Shown: positions 24,184 to 34,692 of the stretch, one piece after another
Layout: every line of letters begins with the position of its first letter
Numbering within the stretch: position 1 is the first letter of the stretch
Assembly: GCA_902799075.1 (NCBI GenBank)
Contig: CADBYZ010000006.1
Span: 1-49,154 of the forward strand
DNA: 49,154 bases
Direction of reading: 5' to 3'
Source: Oscillospiraceae bacterium
GTDB lineage: Bacteria > Bacillota > Clostridia > Oscillospirales > Oscillospiraceae
Made by a program: the position numbers and the translations under genes
Notes under the pieces: model-generated
What the model saw: only the letters and a program-made list of their open reading frames with translations
What the model was told of the DNA's origin: nothing
The model's database searches: none

Positions 24184-27100
24184 ATGGACAATATACCCCT
24201 GACCGGGCAGTCCCCGACAGAGCATACCCGGGGATACCTCAAGGAAAACTTTGAGCGCATCGCCTATTACATCCTGCTTGCGTGGTGTATGCTGCCGATC
24301 ATCATGTGCATAGACTATGTCATTTGCGGCATGCTGGGAAAGTATCCTTCCGCGGAGAAAACCCTGAGCATGGGACTGACTCCGGGCTATGTCAACTATA
24401 GTCTCGCGCTGCGCAGCTACCAAATCCTGTTTTTTGTTCTGGGTGCGGTCACGTTCTGCTTTGCTCTGCTGGGCGTGCTGTACAGCCGCAGGAGGCTGTT
24501 CAGCCTTCGGTCCGTAAAAAGAAGACCCTGGCTGTATCTGCTGGGCCTTTTCCTCCTCTGGGCGCTTGTCTGCGCGCTGCTTGGCAAAAATCGCGTGACC
24601 TCGCTGATCGGCGAAGGCTATATGCGGGACGGCTGGCTGAGCTACCTTGTGTACGCCTCCGTCTTTCTCTGCGCCACTGCCGTCCGGAATGAGGACTACC
24701 GCAGAAATATTCTGCGCTGCTTTGCCGGCGTGATCTGCTTTCTCGCACTCATCATGCTGGTGCAGGAATCGGCCGACAACGCCTTCCTCAACTATATCTT
24801 TTCTTCGCGCCGGGCTTCGGTCTTCAATCAGTTCAACCATTTCGGCTATATGCTGTGCATGGCGCTGATTACGCTGGCGGGTCTGTTCCTGTATGACAGG
24901 CGGGCAAAAAAATGGCTCCACTGGTTGTACCTTGCGGGGACGATCTACCTTGCTTACGCGCTGATTGTCAACGATACGTTCGGCGCGATCCTGGCCGTGA
25001 TCGTGTCGGTGCCTGTGGTGCTGATTGTCTATGTGCGTTCCGGCAGAAAGCTGAACTGGCGTGCTGTTGTTCCGGTGCTGGTGCTGCTCCTGCTGGCAGG
25101 GCTGTGCTTCCTTATGCTTTCTTCCGGCGGAAACAGGCTCGTAAAAAACTTTACGCAGCTGGAAAAAGATCTCGTGAAGATCTTTACGCATGCTTCCGAT
25201 GCGGGCAATGCCGGGACGAATCGTTTCCGCCTTTGGCAGGAGACAGTCGGTGTTATCAAAGAGAACCCGATCACAGGTGTCGGCCCCGAGGGATTGGTTC
25301 GGAACGATTCCCTGACCGACAATCTGCTGCCGCACAACACCTATCTGCAGATCGCGGCTTATACGGGGATCGTCGGCCTGCTTTTGTACCTTGCGGCGCT
25401 GTTCAGCTTCGCAAAGGACCGCTGGCGCCGCATCCGCCGTCTTGAACCGATGGTGCTGGTCGCGGCGGGCGGTGCGTTCGCTTATCTGGTCTCTGCTTTC
25501 GTGGGCGCCCCGGTGTTCAACACCGAACCGTATTTCTGGCTGTTTTTGGGCATCACGGCTTCCGCGCAGGCAGCCGGCAGACCGCTGCTGTATCCCGATG
25601 CGGAGGAACCGGAGGAAGAGGACGAGCTTGCGCCGATCCTGCTCACGCGCATTCTGCGCGTCTTCCCGCGCCGCTGTGAGGGCATGGCCTTCAGCCTTTT
25701 GCTGGCATGGTGCCTGCTTCCGGCTGCCGTCAGCATCATCTTTCTCATTACCGGCGCCCTCGGCAAATACCCGACGGAGGATGTGATCCGGAGCCTGGGC
25801 CTGATCCCCGGCCAGATCAATTACACATCGGCTGTCAGGACTTACCAGACCCTGTTCTTTATCCTGGGCGCACTTACGGTTTTCTATGCAATTTTGTGCC
25901 TGGCCCTCTGCCGCAGGGAGGTGTTCAGCCGTGAATCTCTCCGGCAAAGGCCGTGGTATTATTTCTTCGCCGGGCTGCTTGCCTGGGCGGTCATCTCCTC
26001 CTGCGCCTCCGATTTCTTTTACCACGCTTTCCTCGGCGGCACATATGTCCGCGACGGCCTGGCAAGCTATTTCATCTATGCTTCCCTGTTCCTGTGCGCC
26101 TCGGTCATCAAAAGGGAGGATCACCGCAAGGCTGTTCTGCGCTGCTTCGTCGGGGTGATCTGCTATCTGGCGCTCATCATGCTGATCCAGGAGACAACGG
26201 AAAACCGCTTTCTCAACTATGTCTTCTCTTCGCGCCGGGCCACTGTCTTCAACCAGTTCAACCATTTCGGCTATATGCTGTGCATGGCCTTCGCCTGCGT
26301 GACGGGGCTGTTCTTCCATGAGCGGCAAAGCGGGAAAAATACCCACTGGGTATATGCCGCGCTGGCACTGTATCTGACCTGCGCACTGGTCGTCAACAAC
26401 ACTTTCGGCGCGATCCTCGCCGCGGCGCTGTCCGTGCCGGTGATCCTGATTTTCTATTTGCGCTCCGGCAGGAAGCTGAACCGGAAGATCACGGCGCTGT
26501 CCGTGGTGCTGATCTTGCTGGCATTCGTGCTGTTCTTTGCGCTGTCGTCCGGGGAAAACAACCTTTCGGAGAACTTCACGCAGCTCTGGCGCGACCTTGG
26601 GAAGATTGCCGCCCATGCTGAGGATGCCGGGGGCGCCGGCACGGGCCGCCTGCAGCTCTGGAAGGACACCCTGCAGAGGATATCCGAGCGCCCGATCTTC
26701 GGCTTCGGTCCGGAGGGCTTCTTCGGCAAAAACGCCATCACCGACGACAAGCGCCCGCATAACGAATATCTGCAGATCGCGGGCTATCTGGGCATCCCCG
26801 CACTGCTGCTGTATCTGGCCGGGCTTGTCACGCTTGCGCTGCATCAGTGGCGGCGCCTGAAAAGACTCAGCCCCATGGTGATCGTCGCCTCCGGCATGAC
26901 GGTGGCCTATCTGATTTCGGCCGTTGTCGGCAACCCGGTGTATAATACTGCGCCGTACTTCTGGCTCACACTCGGCCTGACGACAGGCGTTTGCGCCGGA
27001 GAAAAGCCGCTGCTCTGCCCTGCGCAGACAGAAGGCGGCCCGGAAAAAGGCGCTGTCCACTTTGTGCGCCTGAGCCTGCTTTTATGCGTGCTTTTGTGCC

Positions 27101-27468
27101 TTGCCGCGGCCATGAGTCTGCTGGGTGAGCGGAGCCGTGAGCTGGAGGACCTGCGCACCATGCAGGCGGCCGAGAGCAGGGCAATGAAGTTCGTTGAACC
27201 CTCGTCGGTCAAAGATAAGGCGGCTTACTACTGGTACGACAAGAAGAAGGAGTATCTATACCCCGCCTTCATGGCGCCTCCCGAGCCCTACGGCGCGGGC
27301 GGAACCAATGCCGGCGGCGGCAGCGCCGCATTCCTGAGAGATAACGGCTATGTCTACAAATATGATGAAAACGATGACTACAGCGACAAGATCATCGTTG
27401 TCGCCGTCGCGGCCGGTCCCGCAGACGAACTGCAGGCTGCCGTGACCTGGTACACGCCGCAGGGCTGA
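24184..27468 (+). CDS. Double O-antigen ligase/polymerase-like membrane protein (internal duplication)
   Basis: 1094 residues made of two homologous halves. Copy 1 is about 24-465 and copy 2 about 498-940. Both share blocks such as SVFNQFNHFGYMLCMA/TVFNQFNHFGYMLCMA, ...NDTFGAILA/NNTFGAILA, GRKLN, NPITGVGPEG/RPIFGFGPEG and LPHNTYLQIA/RPHNEYLQIA. Each has about 10-12 membrane spans and the large outer loop with R-x-W and PHN-type motifs of the Wzy_C/O-antigen ligase family. A C-terminal extra span (about 965-985) and a soluble tail of about 110 residues follow. Such proteins polymerise or ligate surface polysaccharide, but no glycan cluster is adjacent. ATG 24184 has AAGGAGAG before it. Confidence 0.88.
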   Translation: MDNIPLTGQSPTEHTRGYLKENFERIAYYILLAWCMLPIIMCIDYVICGMLGKYPSAEKTLSMGLTPGYVNYSLALRSYQILFFVLGAVTFCFALLGVLYSRRRLFSLRSVKRRPWLYLLGLFLLWALVCALLGKNRVTSLIGEGYMRDGWLSYLVYASVFLCATAVRNEDYRRNILRCFAGVICFLALIMLVQESADNAFLNYIFSSRRASVFNQFNHFGYMLCMALITLAGLFLYDRRAKKWLHWLYLAGTIYLAYALIVNDTFGAILAVIVSVPVVLIVYVRSGRKLNWRAVVPVLVLLLLAGLCFLMLSSGGNRLVKNFTQLEKDLVKIFTHASDAGNAGTNRFRLWQETVGVIKENPITGVGPEGLVRNDSLTDNLLPHNTYLQIAAYTGIVGLLLYLAALFSFAKDRWRRIRRLEPMVLVAAGGAFAYLVSAFVGAPVFNTEPYFWLFLGITASAQAAGRPLLYPDAEEPEEEDELAPILLTRILRVFPRRCEGMAFSLLLAWCLLPAAVSIIFLITGALGKYPTEDVIRSLGLIPGQINYTSAVRTYQTLFFILGALTVFYAILCLALCRREVFSRESLRQRPWYYFFAGLLAWAVISSCASDFFYHAFLGGTYVRDGLASYFIYASLFLCASVIKREDHRKAVLRCFVGVICYLALIMLIQETTENRFLNYVFSSRRATVFNQFNHFGYMLCMAFACVTGLFFHERQSGKNTHWVYAALALYLTCALVVNNTFGAILAAALSVPVILIFYLRSGRKLNRKITALSVVLILLAFVLFFALSSGENNLSENFTQLWRDLGKIAAHAEDAGGAGTGRLQLWKDTLQRISERPIFGFGPEGFFGKNAITDDKRPHNEYLQIAGYLGIPALLLYLAGLVTLALHQWRRLKRLSPMVIVASGMTVAYLISAVVGNPVYNTAPYFWLTLGLTTGVCAGEKPLLCPAQTEGGPEKGAVHFVRLSLLLCVLLCLAAAMSLLGERSRELEDLRTMQAAESRAMKFVEPSSVKDKAAYYWYDKKKEYLYPAFMAPPEPYGAGGTNAGGGSAAFLRDNGYVYKYDENDDYSDKIIVVAVAAGPADELQAAVTWYTPQG

Positions 27469-27486
27469 ACGTGAAAGGAGACGAGC

Positions 27487-28110
27487 ATGCATATCCCGAG
27501 CGGCGCGAGCCAGACTGTGGAGCTGCTGCCGTTTGAAACGGCCCTGGCCCTGTCCGGGCAGGGGGACAGCTACGACAGGAGCCGCTGGCTCTATGTGCCC
27601 GACTTTTATACCGAATACCGTTACATACTCGGCACTCTTGGGGCAAACCCGCTCATCTGCATCGGCGTCAACCCCTCCACCGCCGAGCCCGGCAATCTGG
27701 ACAACACCCTCAAATCCGTCCGGCGCATCGCGGACTTCAACGGCTTCGACAGCTTCATCATGTTCAATGTCTACGCCCAGCGCGCGACCCGGCCGGACGA
27801 CATGGACCGCGTGCTCAATGAGCGCTTGCACCGGGAGAACATGGCGGCCTTCCGCCATGTCCTGTCCCGGGTGGACGGGGACTGCCGCCCCACGGTCTGG
27901 GCGGCCTGGGGCGCGGTGATCGAAAAGCGGCCCTACCTGCCCGGCTGTGTGCGTGATATGGTCTCAGTGGGCGAGGAGTACGGCGCACGCTGGGTATGCG
28001 CGGGCAAATGCTCCAAAGCGGGACATCCCCATCATCCGCTCTATCTGCGAAAAGATGAGCCGGTGCGGGACTTTGATGTGAACACTTATCTGGATCTGAT
28101 CGGAGGCTGA
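27487..28110 (+). CDS. DUF1643 family protein
   Basis: 207 residues, soluble. CIGVNPSTAEPGNLDNTLKS (about 58-77) followed by FNGFDSFIMFNVYAQRAT matches the DUF1643 pattern (GxNPSTA...D.T..R...). Biochemical role unknown; relatives often sit near phage or nucleic-acid genes. AAAGGAG precedes the ATG. It is 18 bp after the O-antigen-ligase-like gene and 3 bp before the Nudix gene, so it is co-transcribed. Confidence 0.88.
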   Translation: MHIPSGASQTVELLPFETALALSGQGDSYDRSRWLYVPDFYTEYRYILGTLGANPLICIGVNPSTAEPGNLDNTLKSVRRIADFNGFDSFIMFNVYAQRATRPDDMDRVLNERLHRENMAAFRHVLSRVDGDCRPTVWAAWGAVIEKRPYLPGCVRDMVSVGEEYGARWVCAGKCSKAGHPHHPLYLRKDEPVRDFDVNTYLDLIGG

Positions 28111-28113
28111 GGC

Positions 28114-28680
28114 ATGGACATACGCGAGGCGATCCAACACTATATCCCCTTCAACGAACAGGAGGAAGCCGACAAGGCGCTGATCCTCGATTTCCTCTCA
28201 AAAAACGGCGACGCTTTTTACCGCAGCAATCTTGTTGCCCACATGACGGCCTCGGCCTGGGTCGTCAATCCCGCACGGGACAGGGTGTTGATGGTGTATC
28301 ATAAAATCTATGACTCCTGGTCCTGGACCGGCGGACATGCCGACGGGGACGAGGACCTGGCCCGTGTCGCTCTGCGCGAGCTGCGGGAGGAGACCGGCGT
28401 GAAATCCGCCCGGCTTTTGAGCGGGGATATCTTCTCCCTGGAGTCCCTCACCGTGGACGGCCACGAAAAGCACGGCGCCTATGTGCCGAGCCATCTGCAC
28501 CTGAATGTCACCTATCTGCTGGAGGCGGACGACCGGGACGCGCTCACCGTCTGCGAGGAGGAAAACAGCGGCGTGCGCTGGTTCGGCCTCGACGAGGCGC
28601 TGCTGGCCTCCTCGGAGCCCTGGTTTGTCGAGCGCATCTACCGCAAGCTCAATGAGAAGCTGCGCGCGCGTTTCGCGTAA
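28114..28680 (+). CDS. Nudix hydrolase
   Basis: 188 residues. The Nudix box runs from G74 to V96: G74-x5-E80-x7-R88-E-L-R-E-E-T-G, complete with the metal-binding glutamates in REETG. Such enzymes hydrolyse nucleoside diphosphates linked to another moiety. An N-terminal extension of about 45 residues precedes the box-bearing domain, similar to IPP isomerase/MutT-like long Nudix proteins. The true substrate cannot be read from sequence. Start ATG 28114 lies 3 bp after the DUF1643 stop. Confidence 0.94.
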   Translation: MDIREAIQHYIPFNEQEEADKALILDFLSKNGDAFYRSNLVAHMTASAWVVNPARDRVLMVYHKIYDSWSWTGGHADGDEDLARVALRELREETGVKSARLLSGDIFSLESLTVDGHEKHGAYVPSHLHLNVTYLLEADDRDALTVCEEENSGVRWFGLDEALLASSEPWFVERIYRKLNEKLRARFA

Positions 28681-28702
28681 TATCTCCTGCCTGGGGAGAT
28701 AT
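28679..28702 (+). other. Hairpin between Nudix and VanZ-like genes
   Basis: ATATCTCC and GGGAGATAT arms around TGCCTG, beginning in the Nudix stop codon. No T-run follows, so it is more likely an mRNA processing or stability element than a terminator. Confidence 0.4.
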
Positions 28703-28724
28703 ACTGTGAGGGGAGGTGACAGCC

Positions 28725-29126
28725 GTGGAACAACTGAAGAACTGGCTGTATGAGCTGGTCGTGTTTATTGCCCGCGTCCATGATGCGGTGGCAGATTATA
28801 ACCGCACCCTCTCCTCTCCGCTCACGGACAAGGAGATGCACTTTATCGTCGTCGGCGTATTCGGCCTGCTGTTTTTCCTGCTGATCCTGCCGCTGTTCGT
28901 CTTCCTTACACGGAAAAACAGAGCGGGCCTCATGGCGTGGCTGCTCACATTTATGACGGTGATGTTTGTCACCTTCGCCATTGAGATCGGACAAGAAATG
29001 ACCGGCACCGGCGGCATGGAGCTGGCCGACATCGTCTATGGCGTTGTCGGCTTTCTCGCGGCCTCCGCTGCTCTCGGTATCCTGTACCTGCTGTATCTGC
29101 TGATCAGATGGCTGCTTGCAAAATAA
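28725..29126 (+). CDS. VanZ-like small membrane protein
   Basis: 133 residues with three membrane spans. TDKEMHF near the start of TM1, FAIEIGQEMTG in TM2-TM3 and the following ELADIVYGVVGFLAA match the VanZ-like pattern (conserved E-x-x-Q and D-x-x-x-N/G). VanZ proteins give low-level glycopeptide resistance in some hosts, but most homologues are uncharacterised. The start is GTG 28725 because GGGGAGGTG lies about 8 bases before it; an earlier GTG at 28716 overlaps the Shine-Dalgarno. It is last in the plus-strand run from mgtE. Confidence 0.75.
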   Translation: MEQLKNWLYELVVFIARVHDAVADYNRTLSSPLTDKEMHFIVVGVFGLLFFLLILPLFVFLTRKNRAGLMAWLLTFMTVMFVTFAIEIGQEMTGTGGMELADIVYGVVGFLAASAALGILYLLYLLIRWLLAK

Positions 29127-29220
29127 CGCCCCTCGTACCGGATGATGGCGATCACCCAAATTGGCGGGGATAACAATTGTGCCCGTCCTTCCCGAATAAC
29201 ACTGCCTGTCAGGAAACACG

Positions 29221-29254
29221 AACCGCCTGCCCCAAAAGAGGCAGGCGGTTTTCA
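29221..29254. terminator. Terminator between VanZ-like gene and aldo/keto reductase
   Basis: 11-bp arms AACCGCCTGCC (29221-29231) and GGCAGGCGGTT (29240-29250) followed by TT on the plus strand. It separates convergent genes and could serve both. Confidence 0.85.
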
Positions 29255-30283
29255 TCACAGCAGGTTCTTATGTTCCTCGTAAAACTCCCGGTAGTCCTTG
29301 AGCATGTACTTCAAAAGATTCGGGGTGTCGAGCTGGTAGGGACACTTGGAGGCGCAGGAGCGGCACTCGAGGCAGTCCTCGATCTTGTTCATCTTGGCCT
29401 GCCATTCCTCGGTCATGTACTGCTGCCAGGGGGAGCGGCGCAGCAGCATATTCATGCGCGCGCAGTTTCGGATCTCGATGCCCACGGGACACGGCATGCA
29501 GTAGCCGCAGCTGCGGCAGAAGGAGCCGGAGAGCTCCTGCCGTTCCTTTTTGATGAAGGCGTCGAGCTCCGCGTCCATGTGCGGGTCCTCCTCGGCGGCG
29601 TCGAGCCAGGCCTGCAGCTCCTCCATCTTCTGGATACCCCAGATGGGAACCACATTGTCATAGAGATTCATGAAGGCGTGGCAGGCGCGCACATTGGTGA
29701 GCATGCCGCCCGCAAGGCCCTTCATGGCGATGTAGCCCATGTCCGCCTCTTTGCATTTCTCCGCGAGGGCCAGGTCGCGTTCTGAGGAGATATAGCTGAA
29801 CGGAAACTGCAGCGTCTCAAACCAGCCGGACTTGATGCAGTCTTCCGCCACCTGAACGCGGTGGGTGGTGACGCCGATATGGCGGATCCAGCCGCGCTCC
29901 TTTGCCTCCAGCGCCCCGGCGTAGGCCCCGTCCGGATCGTTGGGATCGGGCACCTCCGGCACCTGGTGGAACTGGAAGAGGTCGATGTAGTCGGTCTTCA
30001 TCATCTTGAGGCTGTTCTCGATGTGGGCCAGCACCCCCGCCTTGTCGCGCGCGGCGCTCTTGGTGGATATCACGATCTGATCGCGCACATCGCTGAGGGC
30101 AAGTCCGATCTTCTCCTCGCTGTCGGTATAGGCGTTGGCGGTATCGAAGTAGCGGATGCCGCCGTCGTAGGCCGCCTGCAGGAGTTTCACGGCGTAGTCC
30201 TTGTCACAGCGCTGCACCGGCAGGCAGCCCATGGAGGTCTTGGTGACAACAAGGCCGGTTTTTCCGAGTGTGAGTGTTTTCAT
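29255..30283 (-). CDS. Aldo/keto reductase with C-terminal 4Fe-4S ferredoxin domain
   Basis: 342 residues. The N-terminal 250 residues form an AKR barrel with the tetrad visible: Asp and Tyr in YFDTANAYTDSE, Lys in STKSAAR, His in FQFHQV. The C-terminal part carries CRSCGYCMPCPVGI and CLECRSCASKCPYQL, two cysteine sets for Fe-S clusters. This fused family is common in anaerobes and probably couples carbonyl reduction to ferredoxin-type electrons instead of NADPH alone. ATG 30283 is preceded by AAAGGGG. The open frame to 30400 is not supported by a ribosome site. Confidence 0.93.
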   Translation of the reverse strand: MKTLTLGKTGLVVTKTSMGCLPVQRCDKDYAVKLLQAAYDGGIRYFDTANAYTDSEEKIGLALSDVRDQIVISTKSAARDKAGVLAHIENSLKMMKTDYIDLFQFHQVPEVPDPNDPDGAYAGALEAKERGWIRHIGVTTHRVQVAEDCIKSGWFETLQFPFSYISSERDLALAEKCKEADMGYIAMKGLAGGMLTNVRACHAFMNLYDNVVPIWGIQKMEELQAWLDAAEEDPHMDAELDAFIKKERQELSGSFCRSCGYCMPCPVGIEIRNCARMNMLLRRSPWQQYMTEEWQAKMNKIEDCLECRSCASKCPYQLDTPNLLKYMLKDYREFYEEHKNLL

Positions 30284-30382
30284 GGATATTTCCCCTTTAT
30301 ATCTTGGTTTTTGCCGGAGGAGTTCAGCGGAGTCCTCTCTTCTGATTTTTCGCCTCACAGAGCGAACCCTCGCGCCGACCAA

Positions 30383-30452
30383 ACGCGGCGTGTCACGCAC
30401 CGCCGCGTGCGATAAGCGCGAGTTATCAATTGCGAATCATATTCGCAATTGA
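30383..30452. repeat. Two adjacent palindromes (MITE remnant or terminator)
   Basis: Arms ACGCGGCG (30383-30390) and CGCCGCGT (30401-30408) form one hairpin. TCAATTGCGAAT (30426-30437) and ATTCGCAATTGA (30441-30452) form a perfect 12-bp second one with spacer CAT. They lie just after the PMT gene stop on the minus strand and upstream of the aldo/keto reductase. No T-run; probably a repeat remnant. Confidence 0.6.
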
Positions 30453-30455
30453 ATG

Positions 30456-32201
30456 TTAAAACGGCCAGGTCGGAAGCCAGGAGCGGAGTATGCTTCTCCC
30501 GACCGGCAGGCCCGCCAGCACCGGGAAGAACAGGACAAAGACCGCGGTGCTCAGCAGCACAAAGCCGTCCACATACAGCTTTCCGTAACGGACATTGCGC
30601 TCCATCAGGTCAAAGCAGCGGCCCAGGGCCAGGGCCAGAAATATGGTGCAGGGGAAGTAGTGGTAGGCAAAGGTCAGGCGCGGCACCAGCACCCAGGGCA
30701 GCAACTGGGCCAGATACCCCAGCAGAATGAAGGCCGACACCTTATCCCGCCGTGCAATACTGAGGTAGCCCAGCACGAACAGCGCAAGCAGTCCGCCCCA
30801 GCACAGTACGGGGTTTACAAAGGCGCCGAAGCTCACCGTCCGTCCGTCCGCGAGGTAGTCCAGATAATAGAGGATGGGCCGGATATCCAGCAGCCACTGA
30901 TACCAGTGGGAGGAATAGGGATGGGTGGCGACGAGCTGGGAGTGGTAGTTGAACATATAGCGCTGGTTATCCAGCACAATGTTCAGATAATCGGGGCTGA
31001 GAAGATTCGTCTTCCCCTGGGCCACGCCATAGGGGATATAGGACAGATAATAAATCAGACCCGGCACCAGGATGAAAAACACCACGCAGAAAAGCGCGTT
31101 TTTCACAAAGCCACGGAAATCCAGCCGCCCGGCCCGCGCCTCGCGGATGACCCACAGCGCCCAGATCACCGCAAGGCCAGCCCCGGCGTAAAAGCAGGTC
31201 CACTTGCTCGCAGCGCCGAGACCGAAGCTCACCCCGCACAGGGCGAGGTCCCGCAGCCGCCCCTCGGTGACGAACAGATACATGTACAGATACATCAGCA
31301 GGATGAAAAAGACGGCGTAGGTGTCGATGGTGGCGATGCGCGTCTGGACAAAGTGCATGAAGTCCGTCGCCATCAGGATCATGCAGGCGGCGGGCGTGAT
31401 GCGTCCGCCGAAGAGTTTTTTGGCAAAGTAGTAGAGGATCGGCAGCATCAGCACGCCGAAGAGCGTCCCTGAAAAGCGCCAGCCGAAGGGCGTCATGCCG
31501 AAGAGCTTGATGCCGAAGCCGATGATCGCCTTGCCGAGGGGCGGGTGCGTGATCTCATAGGGATAGACGCCGTTGAGCTGCTCCCAGGCGGTGCGGGCGT
31601 GGTAGATCTCATCAAAGTAGCTGGAGTTCATGAAGGTCTGACGCTTCGGGCACAGCGCCTGCTCGTCCGTAAGCTCCGGATGGTTTGCGCTGAGCGCGAT
31701 GGTCTCCCCGTCCTCCGTCTTCGCCGCGACCTCGCCGAGCCAGACATTGCCCCTGCCAAGGATGCGCAGCGTGCCGCCGGTCACGGGCTGCGAGAGTTCC
31801 ACCTCGTGCCACTTGAGCACATCTCCGTGGCTCTGCTCCAGATCGGCCAGGTGGACATTGCGTCCGTCCGCGCCGGTGTAGTCGATGCTGTAGTCGCCGA
31901 TGCCGACGCCGGAAAAGATCATCAGCTTTGCCGCCGCGCCGTCGTCCGGATCAAGCCCGAGCTGCGCGGTCTCGTTTTCCATTCTGACAAAGCTCTCGGG
32001 GGAGGCGGTGTTGCCGAGGCCCATAAAGGCCGCAACAGCGTAGACGACGGTGACGCCCGCCACAACGAGCATGTCCGCCCGGTCCATGCGGCGCTTTCCC
32101 CCGCCGAGTTTGCAGATGCGCAGGTCGGGCAGAAGCATGAAAAAGACGGTGATGAGCAGAAAGCAGGCGGCGGGAAGAAAGAATTTTGTGATTTCAAACA
32201 T
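30456..32201 (-). CDS. PMT-family protein mannosyltransferase with large first outer loop
   Basis: 581 residues, GT-C/GT39 type with about 11-12 membrane spans. The catalytic D197-E198 is in SYFDEIYHARTAWE, followed by THPPLGK (219-224), both classic PMT motifs. It should transfer mannose from polyprenyl-phosphate-mannose to exported proteins. Unusually, two membrane spans (4-25, 44-62) are followed by about 120 residues of predicted beta-rich outer domain (about 68-185, with TLRILGRGNVWLGEVA) before the DE motif. In textbook PMTs the DE pair is in the first loop close to TM1. The ATG at 32201 gives the natural N-terminus. Adjacent exported proteins downstream are possible substrates (inference). 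Confidence 0.9.
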   Translation of the reverse strand: MFEITKFFLPAACFLLITVFFMLLPDLRICKLGGGKRRMDRADMLVVAGVTVVYAVAAFMGLGNTASPESFVRMENETAQLGLDPDDGAAAKLMIFSGVGIGDYSIDYTGADGRNVHLADLEQSHGDVLKWHEVELSQPVTGGTLRILGRGNVWLGEVAAKTEDGETIALSANHPELTDEQALCPKRQTFMNSSYFDEIYHARTAWEQLNGVYPYEITHPPLGKAIIGFGIKLFGMTPFGWRFSGTLFGVLMLPILYYFAKKLFGGRITPAACMILMATDFMHFVQTRIATIDTYAVFFILLMYLYMYLFVTEGRLRDLALCGVSFGLGAASKWTCFYAGAGLAVIWALWVIREARAGRLDFRGFVKNALFCVVFFILVPGLIYYLSYIPYGVAQGKTNLLSPDYLNIVLDNQRYMFNYHSQLVATHPYSSHWYQWLLDIRPILYYLDYLADGRTVSFGAFVNPVLCWGGLLALFVLGYLSIARRDKVSAFILLGYLAQLLPWVLVPRLTFAYHYFPCTIFLALALGRCFDLMERNVRYGKLYVDGFVLLSTAVFVLFFPVLAGLPVGRSILRSWLPTWPF

Positions 32202-32215
32202 AGGCGTTCAGGTAC

Positions 32216-32236
32216 GCCCCCGGTTCCCCGGGGGCG
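32216..32236 (-). other. GC-rich hairpin after HAD gene
   Basis: CGCCCC/GGGGCG arms between the HAD stop and the PMT start. It has no T-run on the minus strand and so may be an attenuator or RNA stability element, not a strong terminator. Confidence 0.4.
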
Positions 32237-32242
32237 CTTTCC

Positions 32243-33064
32243 TTAGAGTGTTTTCAGGATCTCGTGCAGCTCGTGCACGTCGCGCAGGACATAATCGGGC
32301 TTGCGCTCGGCCAAGTCCACCATGGCCTGATCGGTCTCGCCGGACAGCACCAGCACGGACACCGAGCCCGCGTTCTGGGCCACGGCAATGTCGGTATAGA
32401 GACGGTCGCCGACAGCGCAGATCTCGGCATTGGGGATGCCGGTCATCTCGGAGATGACGTCGATCATGTTGCGGTTGGGCTTGCCGATGTAGTTCGGCTC
32501 CACGCCGGAGGAGGCGGTGAGCAGAGCGCAGATGCTGCCGCAGTCGGGCAGGACCTCGTCGTGCGGCATGGGGCAGACCCAGTCGGGGTTTGCGGCGATG
32601 AAGGCGGCGCCCCGGCGCAGGAAGTGGCAGGCCTTGTCGAGCTTCTCGTACACAAGCTCCGTGTCGAAGCCCTGTACCACCACGTCCACCGTGTCGGCGT
32701 CGGTGTGGCCCAGCTCGTCGTTGACGAGGTTCACACCGTAGCTCTTGAGCTCCCGGTAGAAGGCCTTCGTCCCGGCGAGATACACGCTTGCGCCGGGGTG
32801 GCGCTGGTTTAAGTACATGCCGGTGGCCATACCGGAGGTAAAGACGTTTTCACGCTCGCAGGGGAAACCCAGGCGCTTGAGGCGGGTGATGTAGTCCTCG
32901 CCCGCGCGCGAGGAATTGTTGGTCAGGTAGATGTACTTCTTGCCGAGCCGCGGCAGGTCCTCCATCAGCTCGATGGCGCCCTCATAGACATTGTCCCCCA
33001 GATAAAGGGTCCCATCCATGTCGAAGAGGAACAGCTCCGTATTTTTCAGTTTTGTGTAATCCAT
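32243..33064 (-). CDS. HAD-IIA sugar/4-nitrophenyl phosphatase (NagD-like)
   Basis: 273 residues. Four HAD motifs are present: nucleophile DMDGTLYLGD (15-24), motif II YLTNNSS, motif III Lys in YIGKPN, and motif IV GDRLYTDI. The C2B-type cap between motifs II and III marks subfamily IIA (NagD, phosphoglycolate/p-nitrophenyl phosphatase). Substrate is unknown; candidates are sugar phosphates or glycerol phosphate, the latter fitting the glpK gene just upstream. The start has GGAGAAAG before it. A 76-bp palindromic repeat separates it from glpK. Confidence 0.93.
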   Translation of the reverse strand: MDYTKLKNTELFLFDMDGTLYLGDNVYEGAIELMEDLPRLGKKYIYLTNNSSRAGEDYITRLKRLGFPCERENVFTSGMATGMYLNQRHPGASVYLAGTKAFYRELKSYGVNLVNDELGHTDADTVDVVVQGFDTELVYEKLDKACHFLRRGAAFIAANPDWVCPMPHDEVLPDCGSICALLTASSGVEPNYIGKPNRNMIDVISEMTGIPNAEICAVGDRLYTDIAVAQNAGSVSVLVLSGETDQAMVDLAERKPDYVLRDVHELHEILKTL

Positions 33065-33090
33065 ATCTTTCTCCGTAAATCTTATTATTT

Positions 33091-33166
33091 GTCATTCTGA
33101 GCGAAGCGAAGAATCTTCTGCCAGATCAATACCAAAGAAAGATCCTTCGCTGACGCTCAGGATGAC
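33091..33166. repeat. REP-like palindromic repeat (GTCATTCTGAGCG family)
   Basis: Left arm GTCATTCTGAGCGAAGCGAA (from 33091) and right arm ending TCGCTGACGCTCAGGATGAC (to 33166) are near-perfect inverted copies around a roughly 25-base loop. This motif family is dispersed in many bacterial genomes. It lies between glpK and the HAD gene. Confidence 0.85.
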
Positions 33167-33178
33167 GAGCGGGGGAAA

Positions 33179-34669
<1,491 letters not shown>

Positions 34670-34692
34670 GGATTTTCCTCCTGTAAGTTTTA

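Noticed and set aside
24154-27060. 968-codon minus-strand frame opposite the double ligase
   Set aside because: No domain or ribosome site; Gln/Arg/Asp-rich reverse of hydrophobic codons.
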